Part shown: positions 12,604 to 24,224 of the stretch, one piece after another
How the letters are laid out: every line of letters starts with the position of its first letter
Position numbering within the stretch: position 1 is the first letter of the stretch
DNA from: Oidiodendron maius Zn
Taxonomy: Eukaryota; Ascomycota; Leotiomycetes; Myxotrichaceae
DNA length: 64,000 nt
Assembly (NCBI GenBank): GCA_000827325.1
Contig: KN832873.1
Location: 1,874,245-1,938,244, forward strand
Direction of reading: 5' to 3'
The notes under the pieces: generated by a model
Seen by the model: the letters and a program-made list of their open reading frames with translations, nothing else
Told to the model about the DNA's origin: nothing
The model's database searches: none
Made by a program: the position numbers and the translations under genes

Positions 12604-13391
12604 TTAATCTTGTCTTCCCTTCAATAATCGCTTTGTGACCTTGTCCTTCTCAATAATATAGACGTGAGCACCCCAGCCTGATAACGCATCTCTGTCCACG
12701 GCATTCAGTAGCGCTTGCGAAACCGTCTCGAATAGGTCTTCTGGTCCCTATAATACATAACGTTAGTCATCTACCTCGCGCGGCGAAGTAATATAAAGGC
12801 ACAATCTCACCAGGTCCGGCTCCCAGAGGCCCTCGCACGTTCCAAACAGCTGGTCGCTTGCAGTCCCGCTCACAATAAAGTCCTTGGCGAAATCGATACA
12901 CCCGATGCTATCAAATCCACAGATGAAGGGTTTCCCTGTCTTCTGATCGATGCCCGCAACGACGGGGCTGACAAAGAAGGGGCCGAAGCGGCGCTCGTAC
13001 AGCGAGCTGGAGACAAGGTTGGCAAAGGTGGAGGGCGAGATGTTGCGCTCCTCGCGCAAGCGATACATGTTGACCTTGTAGCGGAAGAGGTCGGAGACGG
13101 TGCTCACGTCCGTGGCTAGGCCCGTCAGGCCCAGGTAGACGTCGCCGTAGGAGAAGATCTTGGGGAAGTTATTGGAGACGGTCAAGGCTTGCAGGCCAAG
13201 ACGCAGGTCACAGGCGATGGCGACGCAGTCCTTGCCCACCATGGCCACGCAGGCGCCGCCGTCTGGGAAGGGGGGTTAGCTAGGGAGGTAATGGAGGTGC
13301 GAGAAGAGAGTGATCGTACTAATGGCGAAGGGAGAGCTCTGGAAAGAGATGTTAGCAGGTGGGAATTGGGGAGATTGCCTTGGCTTACCAT
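12604..13391 (-). CDS. 20S proteasome subunit beta type-3
   Basis: Non-catalytic beta-3 subunit of the 20S core. Four exons on the minus strand give 205 aa: 13391-13389, 13338-13320, 13262-12811 and 12747-12604. The start codon is alone in a 3-nt coding exon. A 19-nt exon then gives SSPFAI, and the third continues [19 protein letters not shown], the hallmark of this subunit. Further signatures are [15 protein letters not shown] and [19 protein letters not shown], with a final exon [20 protein letters not shown]. As expected for beta-3, there is no N-terminal catalytic threonine after propeptide cleavage. It lies head to head with the UBX-protein gene. The joined exons restore the family start exactly, which supports the tiny exons. 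Confidence 0.95.
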
Positions 13392-13981
13392 TGCGATTAA
13401 ATTCTCTCTCTGGATGCTGAGGGGGGAGTAGAAGACAAGAGGCAGAGAGAACTCTCCTGAGGACTTCAAGAGCGTCGCCGATGGGGAAGTTGTGTTGTGC
13501 AGGGTCAAATGTTCAATGTCGGGATGCGAGGTCGATCAGGTATATCTAAGCTGCTACTGTAAGGTAGACACAGCTGTCGCGTCGTCTGTCGAGCTCGCAT
13601 GCCTGACAAGCTTGGGCCAATCAAATCGGAGCAGCGTGAGGTGATGCCAGGCACCACCAACGCCGACGCATTTATGCTTTTATCTTTGAGCCGCCACAGT
13701 ATCCAGCAGCCTCTGTCGTAGGGATCATGATCATGGTTTGGGGCCAGAGGGTCATGATTTAGAGTTGTGCTCTGGATGCTAGGAAGCTCTCTCTCTGTCC
13801 TTTCTTCCTTCCATTCCCCGCCCGTCTTTGCAACACCCCGCCACCTTCGCCTTACGAATACCACAGAACCCTAGAGAACGCAGACGCAGAGACACAGCCC
13901 ATTCGATTTAAATATCCCGAACTCTCCAATAGCTCCCAGCAGTAGCGTCCCCCATCGCTGCAGCTATCATAAAAAGTCAGC
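13392..13981. promoter_or_regulatory. Divergent promoter region, PUP3 / UBX-domain gene
   Basis: This 590-bp space lies between two divergent starts. I looked for the yeast proteasome element GGTGGCAAA and found only a partial match (GGTGGCGGG on the minus strand near 13836), so I do not claim it. The last 80 bases before 13982 form a plausible short leader. Confidence 0.45.
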
Positions 13982-15577
13982 ATGGCTTCTCACGTTGTGG
14001 TGCTGGATACCTCCTTGCGAAGGACCACGGTCAAGGTCAACGCCGGTACATATGTGACGGAGATCTTGGAGGAGGCGTGCAAGAAATGGGGATTCAACTC
14101 CAGCAACTATAGTCTCAAGTAGGCTGGACTTCCCTTTCGTCTGCCTAGGCAGCATGTTAACAACGGCAGGAACAATAACAAGCCCGTCGACCTCTCACGA
14201 ACCTTCCGGCAGACAGGTCTGGCATCCGGGGCAAAACTGGAACTCGTTCTAGCATCCAAGTCGCCGTCCGTTGTCTCCGTCGCGCTACAGGTGCCAGAAT
14301 CGCTCGGGGTATCAGGCGGAAGGTTGACGGACAAGTTCCCTAGCGATACAACATTATGGTTAATACTCCGGAAATTCGAGTCGAGTGAGACCAGGAATTT
14401 GAACTTCACTGGCCGAGGAGTCACGGCGATACAGAGTGGGAGTGGAACATCTGGTGCTGGGCGGGTGTTCTATGAGATGCCAGTGCCGAATGTTATGGGC
14501 CGCGAATTGTCTACATTTGCCGACTTACAGAAGACGTTGGCACAGTTAGGCGTCAGTGGTGGGAGTGTCTTGATCAGATTGAATTTCAAACAGACTGAGC
14601 AGCCTCTTGAAGAAGCTATGGTGGAGATTGGACAGTACTTCAGAGAAGAGGCTCCTGCAAAAGAAGTAGTCGAAAAACATAATGCTGCTACAGTAGACGG
14701 TGTGGGAACGGTTACAGATGACCTCGAGAAACTCGCACCCGCACAACCCTTAAGCTCTGAAGGCAAAGATGTGGACATGCAGGGTACTCCTCAGATTATG
14801 TCCCAAGAGCAGATCACATCAGATCCTCAGGCGGCAGCTCCTTTAGTCACATCTTCTCAAGCGGCAGAAATACCACCAACGACTCATCAGGCAGATCTTG
14901 GCCCTAATGACCGTCCAATAGAGATCTATGCCGCCCCCTCGTCAGACACTCCCAAGGCCGCTCTGGTACCTCATAATGAAACCGATTATGAACCTAGCAT
15001 TGCTCACGCTAAACAGCACCAAGCTCTGTTACAAAATAACGCCCAAAACAAGCGACTACCATCTGACGCTGAACTTGAGGCGCTTGAGAGAGAGAAGGAG
15101 GCAAAACTTGCCGCCACGAAACAGGTCACACTCAAGATTCGATTTCCCGACCAGAGCAGCGTGGTGTCTACATTTACGGCTGACGATACCGCGGCTCAGT
15201 TGCACGACTATGTTAGAAATGTTATCGCTGCTCCAAATCAACCCTTCAAACTTGTATATAACGAAGGGAAAGGGCCGCAGACTATTCCAAGAGATGAAAC
15301 GAAGAAGTTAATCAGGCACTTAGGATTTAAGGCCCAGATACTGATCAATTTCGTTTGGGAGGACAGTGCAAGCGCGGCCGCCAGGAAGGGACCGGTATTA
15401 AACTCACAGTACGCACAGAAGGCGAAAGCCGTGAAGGTGCCAGACGTAGCGCAGCCAGAAATTGAGGATGAAGAGAAACCGCCCACTGTCAACAAGGGAA
15501 AGGAGAAGGAGGCCAGCGGAAGCGGGGAAGGCAAATCAAAGGGTATTCCGAAGTGGTTAAAACTTGGAAAGAAATGA
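13982..15577 (+). CDS. TUG-UBL1 / UBX domain protein (Ubx4-like)
   Basis: Predicted Cdc48/p97 cofactor of the TUG/ASPL/Ubx4 type. Two exons give 514 aa: 13982-14118 and 14170-15577. The N-terminus (MASHVVVLDTSLRRTTVKV...) is a TUG-type ubiquitin-like fold of about 75 residues, including CKKWGFNSSNYSLK and PVDLSRTFRQTGLASGAKLEL. A second ubiquitin-like segment (LWLILRKFE, RELSTFADLQKTLAQLGVSGGSVLIRL) follows. A low-complexity linker rich in Ala, Pro, Ser and Gln leads to a C-terminal UBX domain at roughly residues 360-440 (VTLKIRFPDQSSVVSTFTAD ... KLIRHLGFKAQILINFVWED). The tail is Lys-rich. No transmembrane segment is seen. A role in p97 targeting or hexamer disassembly is inferred from the family. 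Confidence 0.9.
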
Positions 15578-15959
15578 ATTTTGAAGAAGCTCATAGCTAG
15601 TATAGATTGGCGGGTAATGGGGTCTGGTTTGATTTGTATTCTTGGGGGCAGAGACATAGCGAGGAGTTCAGTTGTAGCCTTCAACCGCTATAGAGTAGTA
15701 GAAAATCGGGGTTACATCCGGCTACAGAACCTCACCGAGGGAATATCATTAACTTCACGCGCATAGTCGTGCATATTAGACGCCCATTGATGGAAGTTGT
15801 TCATTGGCTTGGAATTCCCAAGCAGATATCGCTAGCTATCATATGGCCAGCGCCCTCCCGGAATCACTGTAAAGGCCGATCACTTTGCATATTGACAAAG
15901 TCCAACTCCACCATCCCATCCATGAGGTAACCAGAGGTATCGAAATGAATGCGAGAGGT
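15578..15959. other. Convergent intergenic, 3' UTRs
   Basis: A 382-bp space between the 3' ends of the UBX-protein and eL36 genes. No further gene is seen; it is presumably 3' UTR sequence of both. Confidence 0.55.
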
Positions 15960-16642
15960 TTAGTGGCCGGCTCTCCTCGACTCGGCGATCACACGCTGTA
16001 GCTCATCGACCTTTGACTTGGCACGACCGAACGTACCGAGCTATGGTGAACCGTAAGTGTCTGCTTGCGGCAATAAGGAAGGGAGAAGGGTGAGGCTTGA
16101 CATACCCGCTTCTTGGCGAGCTTACGGGCACGCTTGTCCTTGCTATTTCGGAGCAATTCGATAACGCGGCGCTCATATGGAGCAAGACTGTTCCCGAAAG
16201 ACCGTCAGAATCGTTTATTATATCGCCCGACACAGAAAACGTCATTGATAGGCACATACCCCGAAACCTCCTTAACAATCTCACGCACAAAAGCAGTCCT
16301 CTTGCTGAGGTGGCCCTTCGTTCTCGAAACACGGGGCTTGACAACTCTCGCCTCGGTTTTCTGCAACACGCCACACGTTAGCCCATCGAGTCTCTTGCAA
16401 TGAAGTGAGGATTTTGCCGTGCGTCCATATCCGCGTCTATCTTCATTGCACAACTCTGTCCATCTTCAATCTCGAGAGTGGGTTTGGGAATGAAGATCCT
16501 CCAAGAGGTGAGACGGGCTATTTGACTAGGCTTTTCCGCATTTCTCGCAAATTCGGGATTAGGGAGGAGGGCTGGGTGGTCATACGTGTCCCTTGTTCTC
16601 ACCGACAATGATGCCGGTGCGTTCTTTCTTTTCGGCGGCCAT
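15960..16642 (-). CDS. 60S ribosomal protein eL36
   Basis: Component of the large cytosolic ribosomal subunit. Four exons on the minus strand give 106 aa: 16642-16586, 16360-16260, 16187-16106 and 16040-15960. The protein is short and very basic: [59 protein letters not shown] and a tail [20 protein letters not shown]. All match eL36 along its whole length. The first intron is 225 nt, longer than the others, a common feature of fungal ribosomal protein genes. A CACGTG palindrome at 16748-16753 lies about 106 bases upstream of the start. Confidence 0.95.
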
Positions 16643-17563
16643 AGTGGGGGATGGCGTTGTCGTCGTTGGGGTTGGTAGTTGACAGAGGTTCGAGATCTGG
16701 AAAAGTTCGCGGGTGTGTGGGATCGGGAATTTTGGGACGGTGTGGGTCACGTGCTGATCATTAAGCGATATCTCATATTTTCGCTCCACTAACGATTATA
16801 TGGCCCAAACCTTCACCTTCGTTACGAGAAATTTTATAATTTTCAGTCACAGGTAAGTATGGGGGTCAGATATTTGTAATGGGTATCGAGATGGAAAGTT
16901 TCATTTCTAGAGCCCCCAACACCCACGGCTACTTGATTGCAGCCTGGAAAGCTCTGTCTGTCCTCTGCTCCATACTTTTTTATCCTGTGTTTTGAACCAT
17001 CCAAAGGATTAACAGGACTGTTCGCACTTTGTCCCTCACTTAGTAATTTATTTGTTGTTTGGGACAACAGTACAAGCACCACATGCAGGGGGCCGCTGTG
17101 GGAAGCTGATACTAGATATTACTCTCACCTGTCCTGTACGACATATTCTAGCGCCAGCATATCTCATTGAAACCTATGTGCATGTTTGTAGCCGCGGATT
17201 TACATCTCTTACATTGGCCATTACTATATGTCATATGTTTACTATATGAGATTGCAGTGTATAGTATCACACTGCACAACGACTTCGCAAGATCTTACCT
17301 TCTGCACTCTCCCGGCGGAACAATGATTTGTGCAAAGGTGAGGGCCATAGTCATACGCTTCTCACATACATAGACACAGAGCACAGTATTTGCAGAGGAT
17401 AAGCTTCAGATAAATACCTAGATAGATGATCATTTCCGTGATCGATCGATCCACCTCGACTCTGGAGCAGTCTTACCTGGTTAAGCGTATTATTTTTATG
17501 CCAGAAACCTGCGAAATGTTGCCCTCATATCGCCCTATTTCTTAGAGTCTTAAATTCGCAATA
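16643..17563. other. Intergenic between eL36 and the secreted protein gene
   Basis: This 921-bp space should contain the eL36 promoter on its left and the promoter of the small secreted protein on its right. One CACGTG site lies at 16748-16753. Open frames here are short and unconvincing. Confidence 0.5.
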
Positions 17564-18128
17564 ATGGGTGCCAGACACTTTCTCCTCGCCATCGCAACCC
17601 TCCTTCCAGCCCATCTGGTGCTCAGCCACCCTCTCAAGGACTGCTCTGAACCACCACTGTACTTCACCGTCAACGACTTCAGTACCTTCACCCCGTCCTC
17701 CACCAGCAATGCTTCTGCGCGAATCTCCTTCTACTTCGGCGATGCGTCGTGCTCCTCCAACACAATTCTCAACCCCGAAATGCCCAAGACCTGCAGCGAC
17801 GCTAGCTACGACTACCTGTGGGACGGGAAGTCGCTAACGGTAGAAGACGCGTATATCCCTTGTGCGAATGAGTAAGTGATCGATGACTCTGCATTCAATC
17901 CTCTGATCTTCAAAAAGGAAAACAAGGATTAAAACCGCCAGGCAGATCGACAATATGAGGCTCTTCTGCTACCCAGCAGTCCCGCCCTACCCGCTGGCTG
18001 GGCGCCGGGTTGGTGTGCGAGACGTCGACGGGACAGAGAATGGGGCGATCCACGACCAACACCACACACACATGACTTATTCCGGGGCCGATGGTAGGGG
18101 TGAGAAGAGCATTAATGATGCAATATAA
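17564..18128 (+). CDS. Small secreted cysteine-containing protein, unknown function
   Basis: I do not recognise a family. Two exons (17564-17871 and 17942-18128) give 164 aa. The start MGARHFLLAIATLLPAHLVLS is a clear signal peptide, with cleavage likely after about residue 21. The mature part has at least five cysteines (DCSEPP, ASCSSN, KTCSDA, IPCANE, LFCYP). The first half (YFTVNDFSTFTPSSTSNASA) resembles small fungal secreted proteins in style only. The intron starts gtaagt and ends gccag, and splicing extends the frame past an otherwise immediate stop. The C-terminus is His- and Gly-rich (IHDQHHTHMTYSG), which looks less conserved. If the intron is retained, the product is 103 aa. An effector-like or cell-wall role is possible but unproven. 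Confidence 0.65.
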
Positions 18129-18782
18129 TATCTCTCTCTATCCAATCTATCTATATCCCATGGATTGGGGGTTAAAGCATACTATTTTCAAGTATGGTTA
18201 CTGTCTTCGTGTCTCATCCAGAAATCCTGTGGCCTCTCCATCCTCGTGCGGTGCCTGCGTCAACCGGGGGTCCACGGTCCAATCAGAAGCCGCAGGATCG
18301 CAACCACCAATCATCCCCTCTTCCGTTGTCAGCCTTATCGCGAATTTGATGGTCCGGAAATGGTTACTGTCGAAGACGATACAGTAGAGAAATTTCTAGA
18401 ATCGAGAGCATGCAGTCAGCAAATGGGGCATCCAATTTTTTGGCTGTCTTGCCGGATTGCCTGATTCGGGCAGTATGTGTAATCAACCCCTGTGATTGGA
18501 TGGCGCGAGAGAGAAAGCCCGTACTATGTTGATAAAGTGGAAAGACTCGAGCTCGAAAAAGGTACAAGCACGGGCTCCCGACCACCGAGGCAATCCGAAA
18601 ACCATCCGTCCTCCCTCTCACACACACACACACTCTCTCTCTTACTCGCGATTCCTCCCGGACGTTTCTTTTTCTCGCGGCGAGCAGATCGCCCATCCTC
18701 TCTTTCATCCCCATCAGGATTTTCATCCAGTTCGTCTCCCACTTAGTTCCTCCCTCCTTCCAGAGTATCTTCCCGTCCCACC
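18129..18782. other. Promoter region and leader of the cytochrome c peroxidase gene
   Basis: This 654-bp space has no gene of its own. The right third is strongly pyrimidine-rich, including a (CA)n/(CT)n tract, typical of fungal core promoters and 5' UTRs of well-expressed genes. An open frame crosses from here into the coding region in the wrong frame and is a shadow. Confidence 0.5.
18619..18641. repeat. (CA)7 followed by a (CT)n microsatellite
   Basis: A short dinucleotide tract in the pyrimidine-rich leader or promoter, about 140 bases before the cytochrome c peroxidase start codon. Confidence 0.85.
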
Positions 18783-20030
18783 ATGGCCTCTACAACTCGC
18801 ATCTTCGCCCGCGCGGCGTTCAAGGCCCACCCCTCGACGCCTGTCCTCAAGACCACAACCCGCAACACCGCCTTCGCCCTCCCCCGCCATGCCTTCCGCC
18901 AGCAGTCCCGTCGTGGCTACTCCTCCGAGGCCCCCAAGTCCTCTACCTCGGGCCTGTATCTCACCCTGGGCGTCCTGGCCCTGGGTGGCGGGGCGTACTA
19001 CTACTACTCCCAAGCCCCAAACGCCGCCGAGGTCAAGGTCTTCACGCCCAAGTTCGAGGACTACCAGAAGGTGTATGACGAGATCGCGTCGCGGCTGGAG
19101 GAGAAGGACGACTACGACGATGGATCCTACGGCCCCGTCCTGGTGCGCCTGGCCTGGCACGCCAGCGGCACCTACGATAAGGAGACCGGCACCGGGGGCA
19201 GCAACGGTGCCACAATGAGATTCGCGCCCGAGAGTGACCATGGCGCCAATGCTGGGTTGAAGGCCGCGAGGGAGTTTCTGGAGCCAGTTAAAGGTGAGTC
19301 GACCCTCCCCCTCTCGTAATACCGGCACCAAACATCCAGCTGACCATTTGCCCTTCCAGCCAAGTTCCCCTGGATCTCGACCTCCGACCTCTGGATCCTC
19401 GGGGGGGTCGTCGCCATCCAGGAGATGCAAGGTCCTGTTATCCCCTTCCGACCCGGCCGCACCGACAAGGACATGTCTGCGTGTACACCCGACGGCCGGC
19501 TGCCGGATGCTAGCAAGGGCAACCGACATCTGCGAGATATCTTCTACCGCATGGGCTTCAATGACCAAGAGATCGTGGCTCTGAGCGGTGCTCATGCCCT
19601 GGGTCGCTGCCACACGGATCGCAGTGGCTTCGAGGGGCCTTGGACCTTCTCGCCCACTGTCGTCACCAACGAGTACTACAAGCTGCTCCTGAATGAGAAA
19701 TGGAACTGGAAGAAATGGAATGGTCCCAAGCAGGTAGGTTTAGCAACTTTGCTGTCTTTAACCCATTCAGCATTCGAAAACAAAGCTAGTAACTGATCAT
19801 TTTGAAAATAGTATGAAGATAAGACCTCCAAATCTCTCATGATGCTTCCCACCGACATGGCTCTCGTCACCGACAAGACCCTCAAGCCGCATGTTGAGCG
19901 ATACGCCAAGGATGAGGAGGCCTGGTTCAAGGACTTCTCCGCCGTTCTGCTTAAGCTCTTCGAGCTCGGTGTTCCCTTCACCGAGTCCGAGCAGAACAGA
20001 ATGGTCTTCAAGTCCTCGCACTCCTCTTAA
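18783..20030 (+). CDS. Cytochrome c peroxidase, mitochondrial
   Basis: Haem peroxidase of the mitochondrial intermembrane space that reduces H2O2 with electrons from cytochrome c. Three exons give 367 aa: 18783-19293, 19360-19733 and 19812-20030. An Arg- and Ala-rich presequence ([16 protein letters not shown]...) is followed by a hydrophobic sorting segment, [20 protein letters not shown], at about residues 57-76. The distal pocket [10 protein letters not shown] supplies the catalytic Arg, Trp and His. The proximal ligand lies in [12 protein letters not shown] (His about 248). GPWTFSP contains the Trp that forms the compound I radical in yeast. The C-terminal MMLPTDMAL...[12 protein letters not shown] block is intact. 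The bipartite leader predicts sorting to the intermembrane space, as in yeast Ccp1. Confidence 0.97.
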
Positions 20031-22229
20031 GTGCTGGGCGGCTACTCGGTGCGGAGGCGAAGTGGGATGTATTTGAGAGAGAATGAGTGTGAGCCTTGGG
20101 CGTAGAGAGGATTCTTCAGAATGATAGATTGCGCGCTGAGAGAGAAGCAGGTTTAGACTGGCCTCGGCATGAATTTAGAATTGGGCTTAGACAGATCTCT
20201 TTTGTTTTTCTGCCGAGTTTTTTCATGGGAGTCAGTCTGGCAAAGCATACCTTTGCCTTGCCTAGTCGATGGTGCTGTTAAATGTAGGTTTATCATACCT
20301 TGCCCACAATTAAAATCAATCAATGAATATGCGAAGACAAAAGCCATTCATGAAAAAGATCCATCCGGAGATGTGACTTATAGAGTTGTTCTCCCCAAAT
20401 GGCATCTACCCCTACATGCCTTCTGTTTCGCAGCGCTTTTCTAGAGACAGCGTCGCAATCCTGGCATGCCATACCGCATTCTATTTGAGGACATGCTGTT
20501 CAAATGTAGAATCGCCATAGCGCCTGATTCATTCGAATCCACAGGACAAGGCTTCCATGATCGTGAACTGCTTTGCGCGCACTAGAAGAAGGCTCTCGTA
20601 TTAGATTCGCGATAATATCTAGCCAAGTTTAATTCCTATCGGCGTGGAGAGAACAACGAGCGTGGGCGACGACGAGGGAATGAAGAGACGTCTGAATAAA
20701 AGTGTACCAGCCCCGGGGGAAGCAGCTCCCCTTTTAAGCCTGCGGCGGTCACTGGGATGCCCGGAAATCAAGGCGGCCAGTGTTTGTCTGGGTTCTCATG
20801 CAGTAGCGTGGTGTTAGATTTCCGGGTTCCCCGCAAACTCTCGCTGCCTCGTCAAACCTGGCACATCAGGTATCTCCCAAACATACCGAGGCGAGTCAAA
20901 AGATTAAGCGATTGGCAGGCGAAATAAGGTGCTGGAGAAGTTTCCAAAAAAGGACTGACACAGTATATGAAAAGATATAGAAATTTGTGTGAGGCCTCCT
21001 CGCCATCCCTTACTTTGTTGAGTGGTCCCGTCTGCTCTAGTTCGAGGATGCCAAGTCGCATGACCAGAATAGAAATTTCATATTCCTATTCTCCCGCGGA
21101 GTCTGGACGAGACTTCTCTCCTCTAGTTGGCCACCGGGCGAGATAGAAGGCCAGATTTGCTCCCGTAGCTCCGTCTTAGGAGATACTATAATATTACATT
21201 TCTGACATCACGTACTTCGAATACAATACACGCATGTTAACAAAGCTCCACGCACAGGCCGTCATTGTTCAACACAGATTTGTTAAAAATCGCTGGCATA
21301 TTGCCAGGGTCCCATTCAAACCGCAGGGACTTATCTCACCATCAAGCTGGTCAGGCACTCGGAGATGGGCGCTTGATGGAGGACACCCTATGCTATTTGT
21401 CAGGTTTCTGCTAGAACCTCTCGTTGCTATCGGGCCAGACCCGAGCGATTGAAATTTTAGTAAGTTTAAGAGTGTTCTGAATATGGTAAAGTGTTTAGGC
21501 AGAGTGAGGTAGTTATGTTCACACCGCGATCTCAGTTTCGATATTGTCTGCTTATAAAGTAGGAGGGACCGGAAGCTTGGCCCGGATAATAAGTCCGAAT
21601 AGCTCACCCCCTAAATATGACATCTTGGCTTTGTTCAAAGTAGTTACTATGTCACTTTACACTCGGATATAATAATAGAAATTGACAGCTCCAGTCACCA
21701 TCTCCCTTCTAGAACATTGAAGTCTGGGCAGAGGCTCTCAACTCGTCATCTCAAGATGGCCAATTTCAAAGTTCCTGTATAAGCAAGGTAACCGGATCAA
21801 CTTATATACGACAATTCGGGTGGATGAATATCGGACCGGGTGATGAATATAATAGAGATCGAGGCAGCCTTACCTTTAGAGAATGACAACTAATTCAACC
21901 AACCTTTTTGACCCCATATTGCATATGCAGTATCACCAGAGTGATACAAACAGTTCCCCATCGCAAGTGTTTGCCATGTCAATTGGTTCTACTACCTATT
22001 TATATATCATTTACACTATTTTTAGCCAATTTTAAAGCATTGGAGTTTGTTATTGCCGTTGGAGCTATATACCCCGTTTAGCGATGACGATCTGATGATC
22101 AAACGCATCTTATCTCCATACTGTGTGGAAATCGTCTTCCAACCCACTTTTGTTTCTCTTTTTTTCCCTTTCCAACTCACTTTTCCAATCTCCTTCCAGA
22201 ACACATAATAAAGGAAAACAAATCTCGCT
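20031..22229. other. Gene-poor intergenic gap, 2.2 kb
   Basis: The largest gap in the window. I found no exon chain with family resemblance on either strand; the longest frame (minus, 21269-21607) shows no recognisable domain. The left end is the 3' UTR of the peroxidase gene and the right end the promoter of the carboxymuconolactone-decarboxylase-like gene. I checked for tRNA B-box motifs and saw none convincing. Confidence 0.5.
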
Positions 22230-22872
22230 ATGTCACTTTCCACAGGCAAAGATGCCGATTTCGGAGATGTCGCCGGAAATCCCGATCATCATGATACAGC
22301 TGTAACTCTCAGCCAAAATAATATGGACTCCCCAGAACACAAAACAATCTATGAGAGGGGCCTGGCAATTCGCAAGCAAGTGGTCGGCGAGGATTACGTA
22401 GCCAATGCCCTTGAGAAAGGCAGAAGCGATTTCCTGAAGCCATTGCAACAGCTTGCTACGGTACAGATTACTCCACTTTTCTCCATCAGAGTTCCAGGCT
22501 TTGAACATGCTCTAATATTAATGCTAGGAAGCCGCTTGGGGCACAGTATGGACACGACCTGGGTTGGAGCTCAAGACGAGGAGTATCTTGAACTTAGGCA
22601 TGTTGACGGCTTTGGGACGGTGGACTGAATTGGGGACTCATGTGAGAGGCGCAGTGAGAAACGGAGTGAGTGAGGTGGAGATCAGAGAGGCGTTATTGCA
22701 AGCTAGGTTCGGCGCGTCCTCTATTATAAGCTGGGATTAAAATGGGCCTATAAAGACACGCTAACAGAGGAGTAGCATCTATTGCGGGATGCCGGCTGGA
22801 CTGGAAGCATTTAGAGTTGCTGACAGAGTTTTGAATGAGATGCAGGAAAGGGGAGAAATGAAGCGTGAGTAA
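22230..22872 (+). CDS. Carboxymuconolactone decarboxylase family protein
   Basis: Small AhpD-like helical protein. Three exons give 168 aa: 22230-22460, 22528-22706 and 22776-22872. The conserved core is YERGLAIRKQVVGEDYV, FLKPLQQLATEAAWGTVWTR, LELKTRSILNLGMLTALGRW, VRNGVSEVEIREALLQ and ASIYCGMPAGLEAFRVADRV. The last intron begins gttcgg (a weak donor) and ends gagtag; this joining is the one that restores SIYCGMPAG. PcaC proteins decarboxylate 4-carboxymuconolactone in the protocatechuate branch of aromatic breakdown. Many fungal relatives have unknown substrates, and no other pathway gene is next to it. The CxxC of peroxidase-type AhpD is absent (a single Cys in YCGMP), which favours the decarboxylase-like subgroup. 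Confidence 0.88.
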
Positions 22873-23202
22873 AGATGGGAAAAGATAAGATAACTCGGAT
22901 ACTTATGTCGCTCGGAAGGTCAAGCCGTCCGGTAGGCAAAACGATACTTTACCTTGCCAGCAGAACAATAAGTTTGAACTGGAAATTTCTGTAGCACAGT
23001 TCTCTCTGATGTTAAACATTGAAGTGCTATATTTATACATACCTGCAGTTGCAATTATACTACGCCTCCCACACCAAGGTGCTTCACCTATAAACGCACA
23101 GTCATTTTGCATACTCAGTGATGCGTATATCTCCTTTTTAGAAGTCCTATTACAAATGCTTATTGGCCATAATCATCGCTATGCAAGCCGCTACGCTTCA
23201 GG
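22873..23202. other. Convergent intergenic, 3' UTRs
   Basis: A 330-bp AT-rich space between two converging genes, probably both 3' UTRs. I see nothing else in it. Confidence 0.55.
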
Positions 23203-24224
23203 TCATCGTTCCCGCTCGATAATATCGCCTCTGGCAAAGGGCCGAGATCCGTCATTCAACACCATCGCTTCCCTGTGACGTCTCCGCAAATCATCATCCT
23301 CGCTACTCTGGCCCCTTCTTGGCCTCATGCTCTCCACAAGGAAGTTTGCAAAGTCCTCGCCGGCAGTTCCTTCCCCGTTGATCATCCGAATATCAAGCAC
23401 GGCGGCCTCTGACTCGTCATAGACAATTCTATTAGGAGGTAAAAGCCCAGCATCTTCCAACTGTTTTCTGCCAGTTGCATCTCTAAACAGAGGCAGGCAT
23501 ATTTGATTCAGTCGATACTGCTTTGTCAGGGAACCCATAAAGTTGAGTTGCCTTTCATCTTCGCTTACGCCCCAGGGTTCTTTCGCAAGCCAACGGTCTA
23601 CAAATCGAGTCTTAACGAGTCCTCCTACGCCAAACTTATCAGCCATCTGGCCTAGGATCAGAAGGCAGCCCTGCTCGGCCACATCTCGGAGATTCCAATT
23701 ATCCCATTCTGCGTCATATTCGTTGTGTTTATAGTCTGTGAGGGAATATTCGAGGGACTTCATAAGAGCTGCATAAGTTCTTGGTACGTTGACCACACCG
23801 ATGGTTGCTAGCAGATCATCAGTTAGGAGGCCAGAAGCTATGAAGGAGACTGCATACCGCTATTCATAATCATTGTCAAGGCCCTAATGCCCTGCTCTCT
23901 CATGGCGTGGTCAGGGCGCGTGATGTAATACAATAGCGTATCGATGGCGGTCTCATCGTGGAGGGCACGCTCGCAGATAATAATGGCCGTCGTCTCTTGG
24001 ATACTGTAGTTGGGATTGTCGAGAAGTTTGCTCAACGTGCTGATCTTCAGAGAATCCTCGACGTCTTGAGTTATGTACTGAGGCTTGATCTCTGAGGGTG
24101 GGATCACAGCGGCCTCGCGATATGATATGAGCAAGTGGCGCATTAATCCAAGGGCGGCGCAAGCTGTGATACCGAGTCCAAGGATTAAGAGCCGGTCCTG
24201 CGCAGCGGGCGATAGCGCCGCCAT
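23203..24224 (-). CDS. Membrane-anchored helical-repeat protein, unknown function
   Basis: A conserved-looking fungal protein without a function I can name. Two exons on the minus strand (24224-23858 and 23807-23203) give 323 aa. The N-terminus MAALSPAAQDRLLILGLGITACAALGLM is a single hydrophobic anchor near residues 12-28, with no obvious cleavage site. The rest is predicted helical and armadillo-like: STLSKLLDNPNYSIQETTAIII, HAMREQGIRALTMIMNSA, and NWNLRDVAEQGCLLILGQMA. The C-terminus is charged and Arg-rich (MRPRRGQSSEDDDLRRRHRE). It is divergent from NOP14 with only 199 bp between the two start codons, so they probably share a promoter. An organelle outer-membrane location is a guess from the anchor. 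Confidence 0.8.

Noticed and set aside
13830-13845. Proteasome-associated control element upstream of PUP3
   Set aside because: Only the first six bases of GGTGGCAAA match.
18496-19613. Large overlapping frames on both strands across the start of the cytochrome c peroxidase gene
   Set aside because: They are out-of-frame shadows caused by high GC at third positions in a strongly biased gene; only the peroxidase frame has conserved motifs.
21269-21607. 112-codon minus-strand open frame in the 2.2 kb gap
   Set aside because: No recognisable composition or motif; kept only as part of the gap description.
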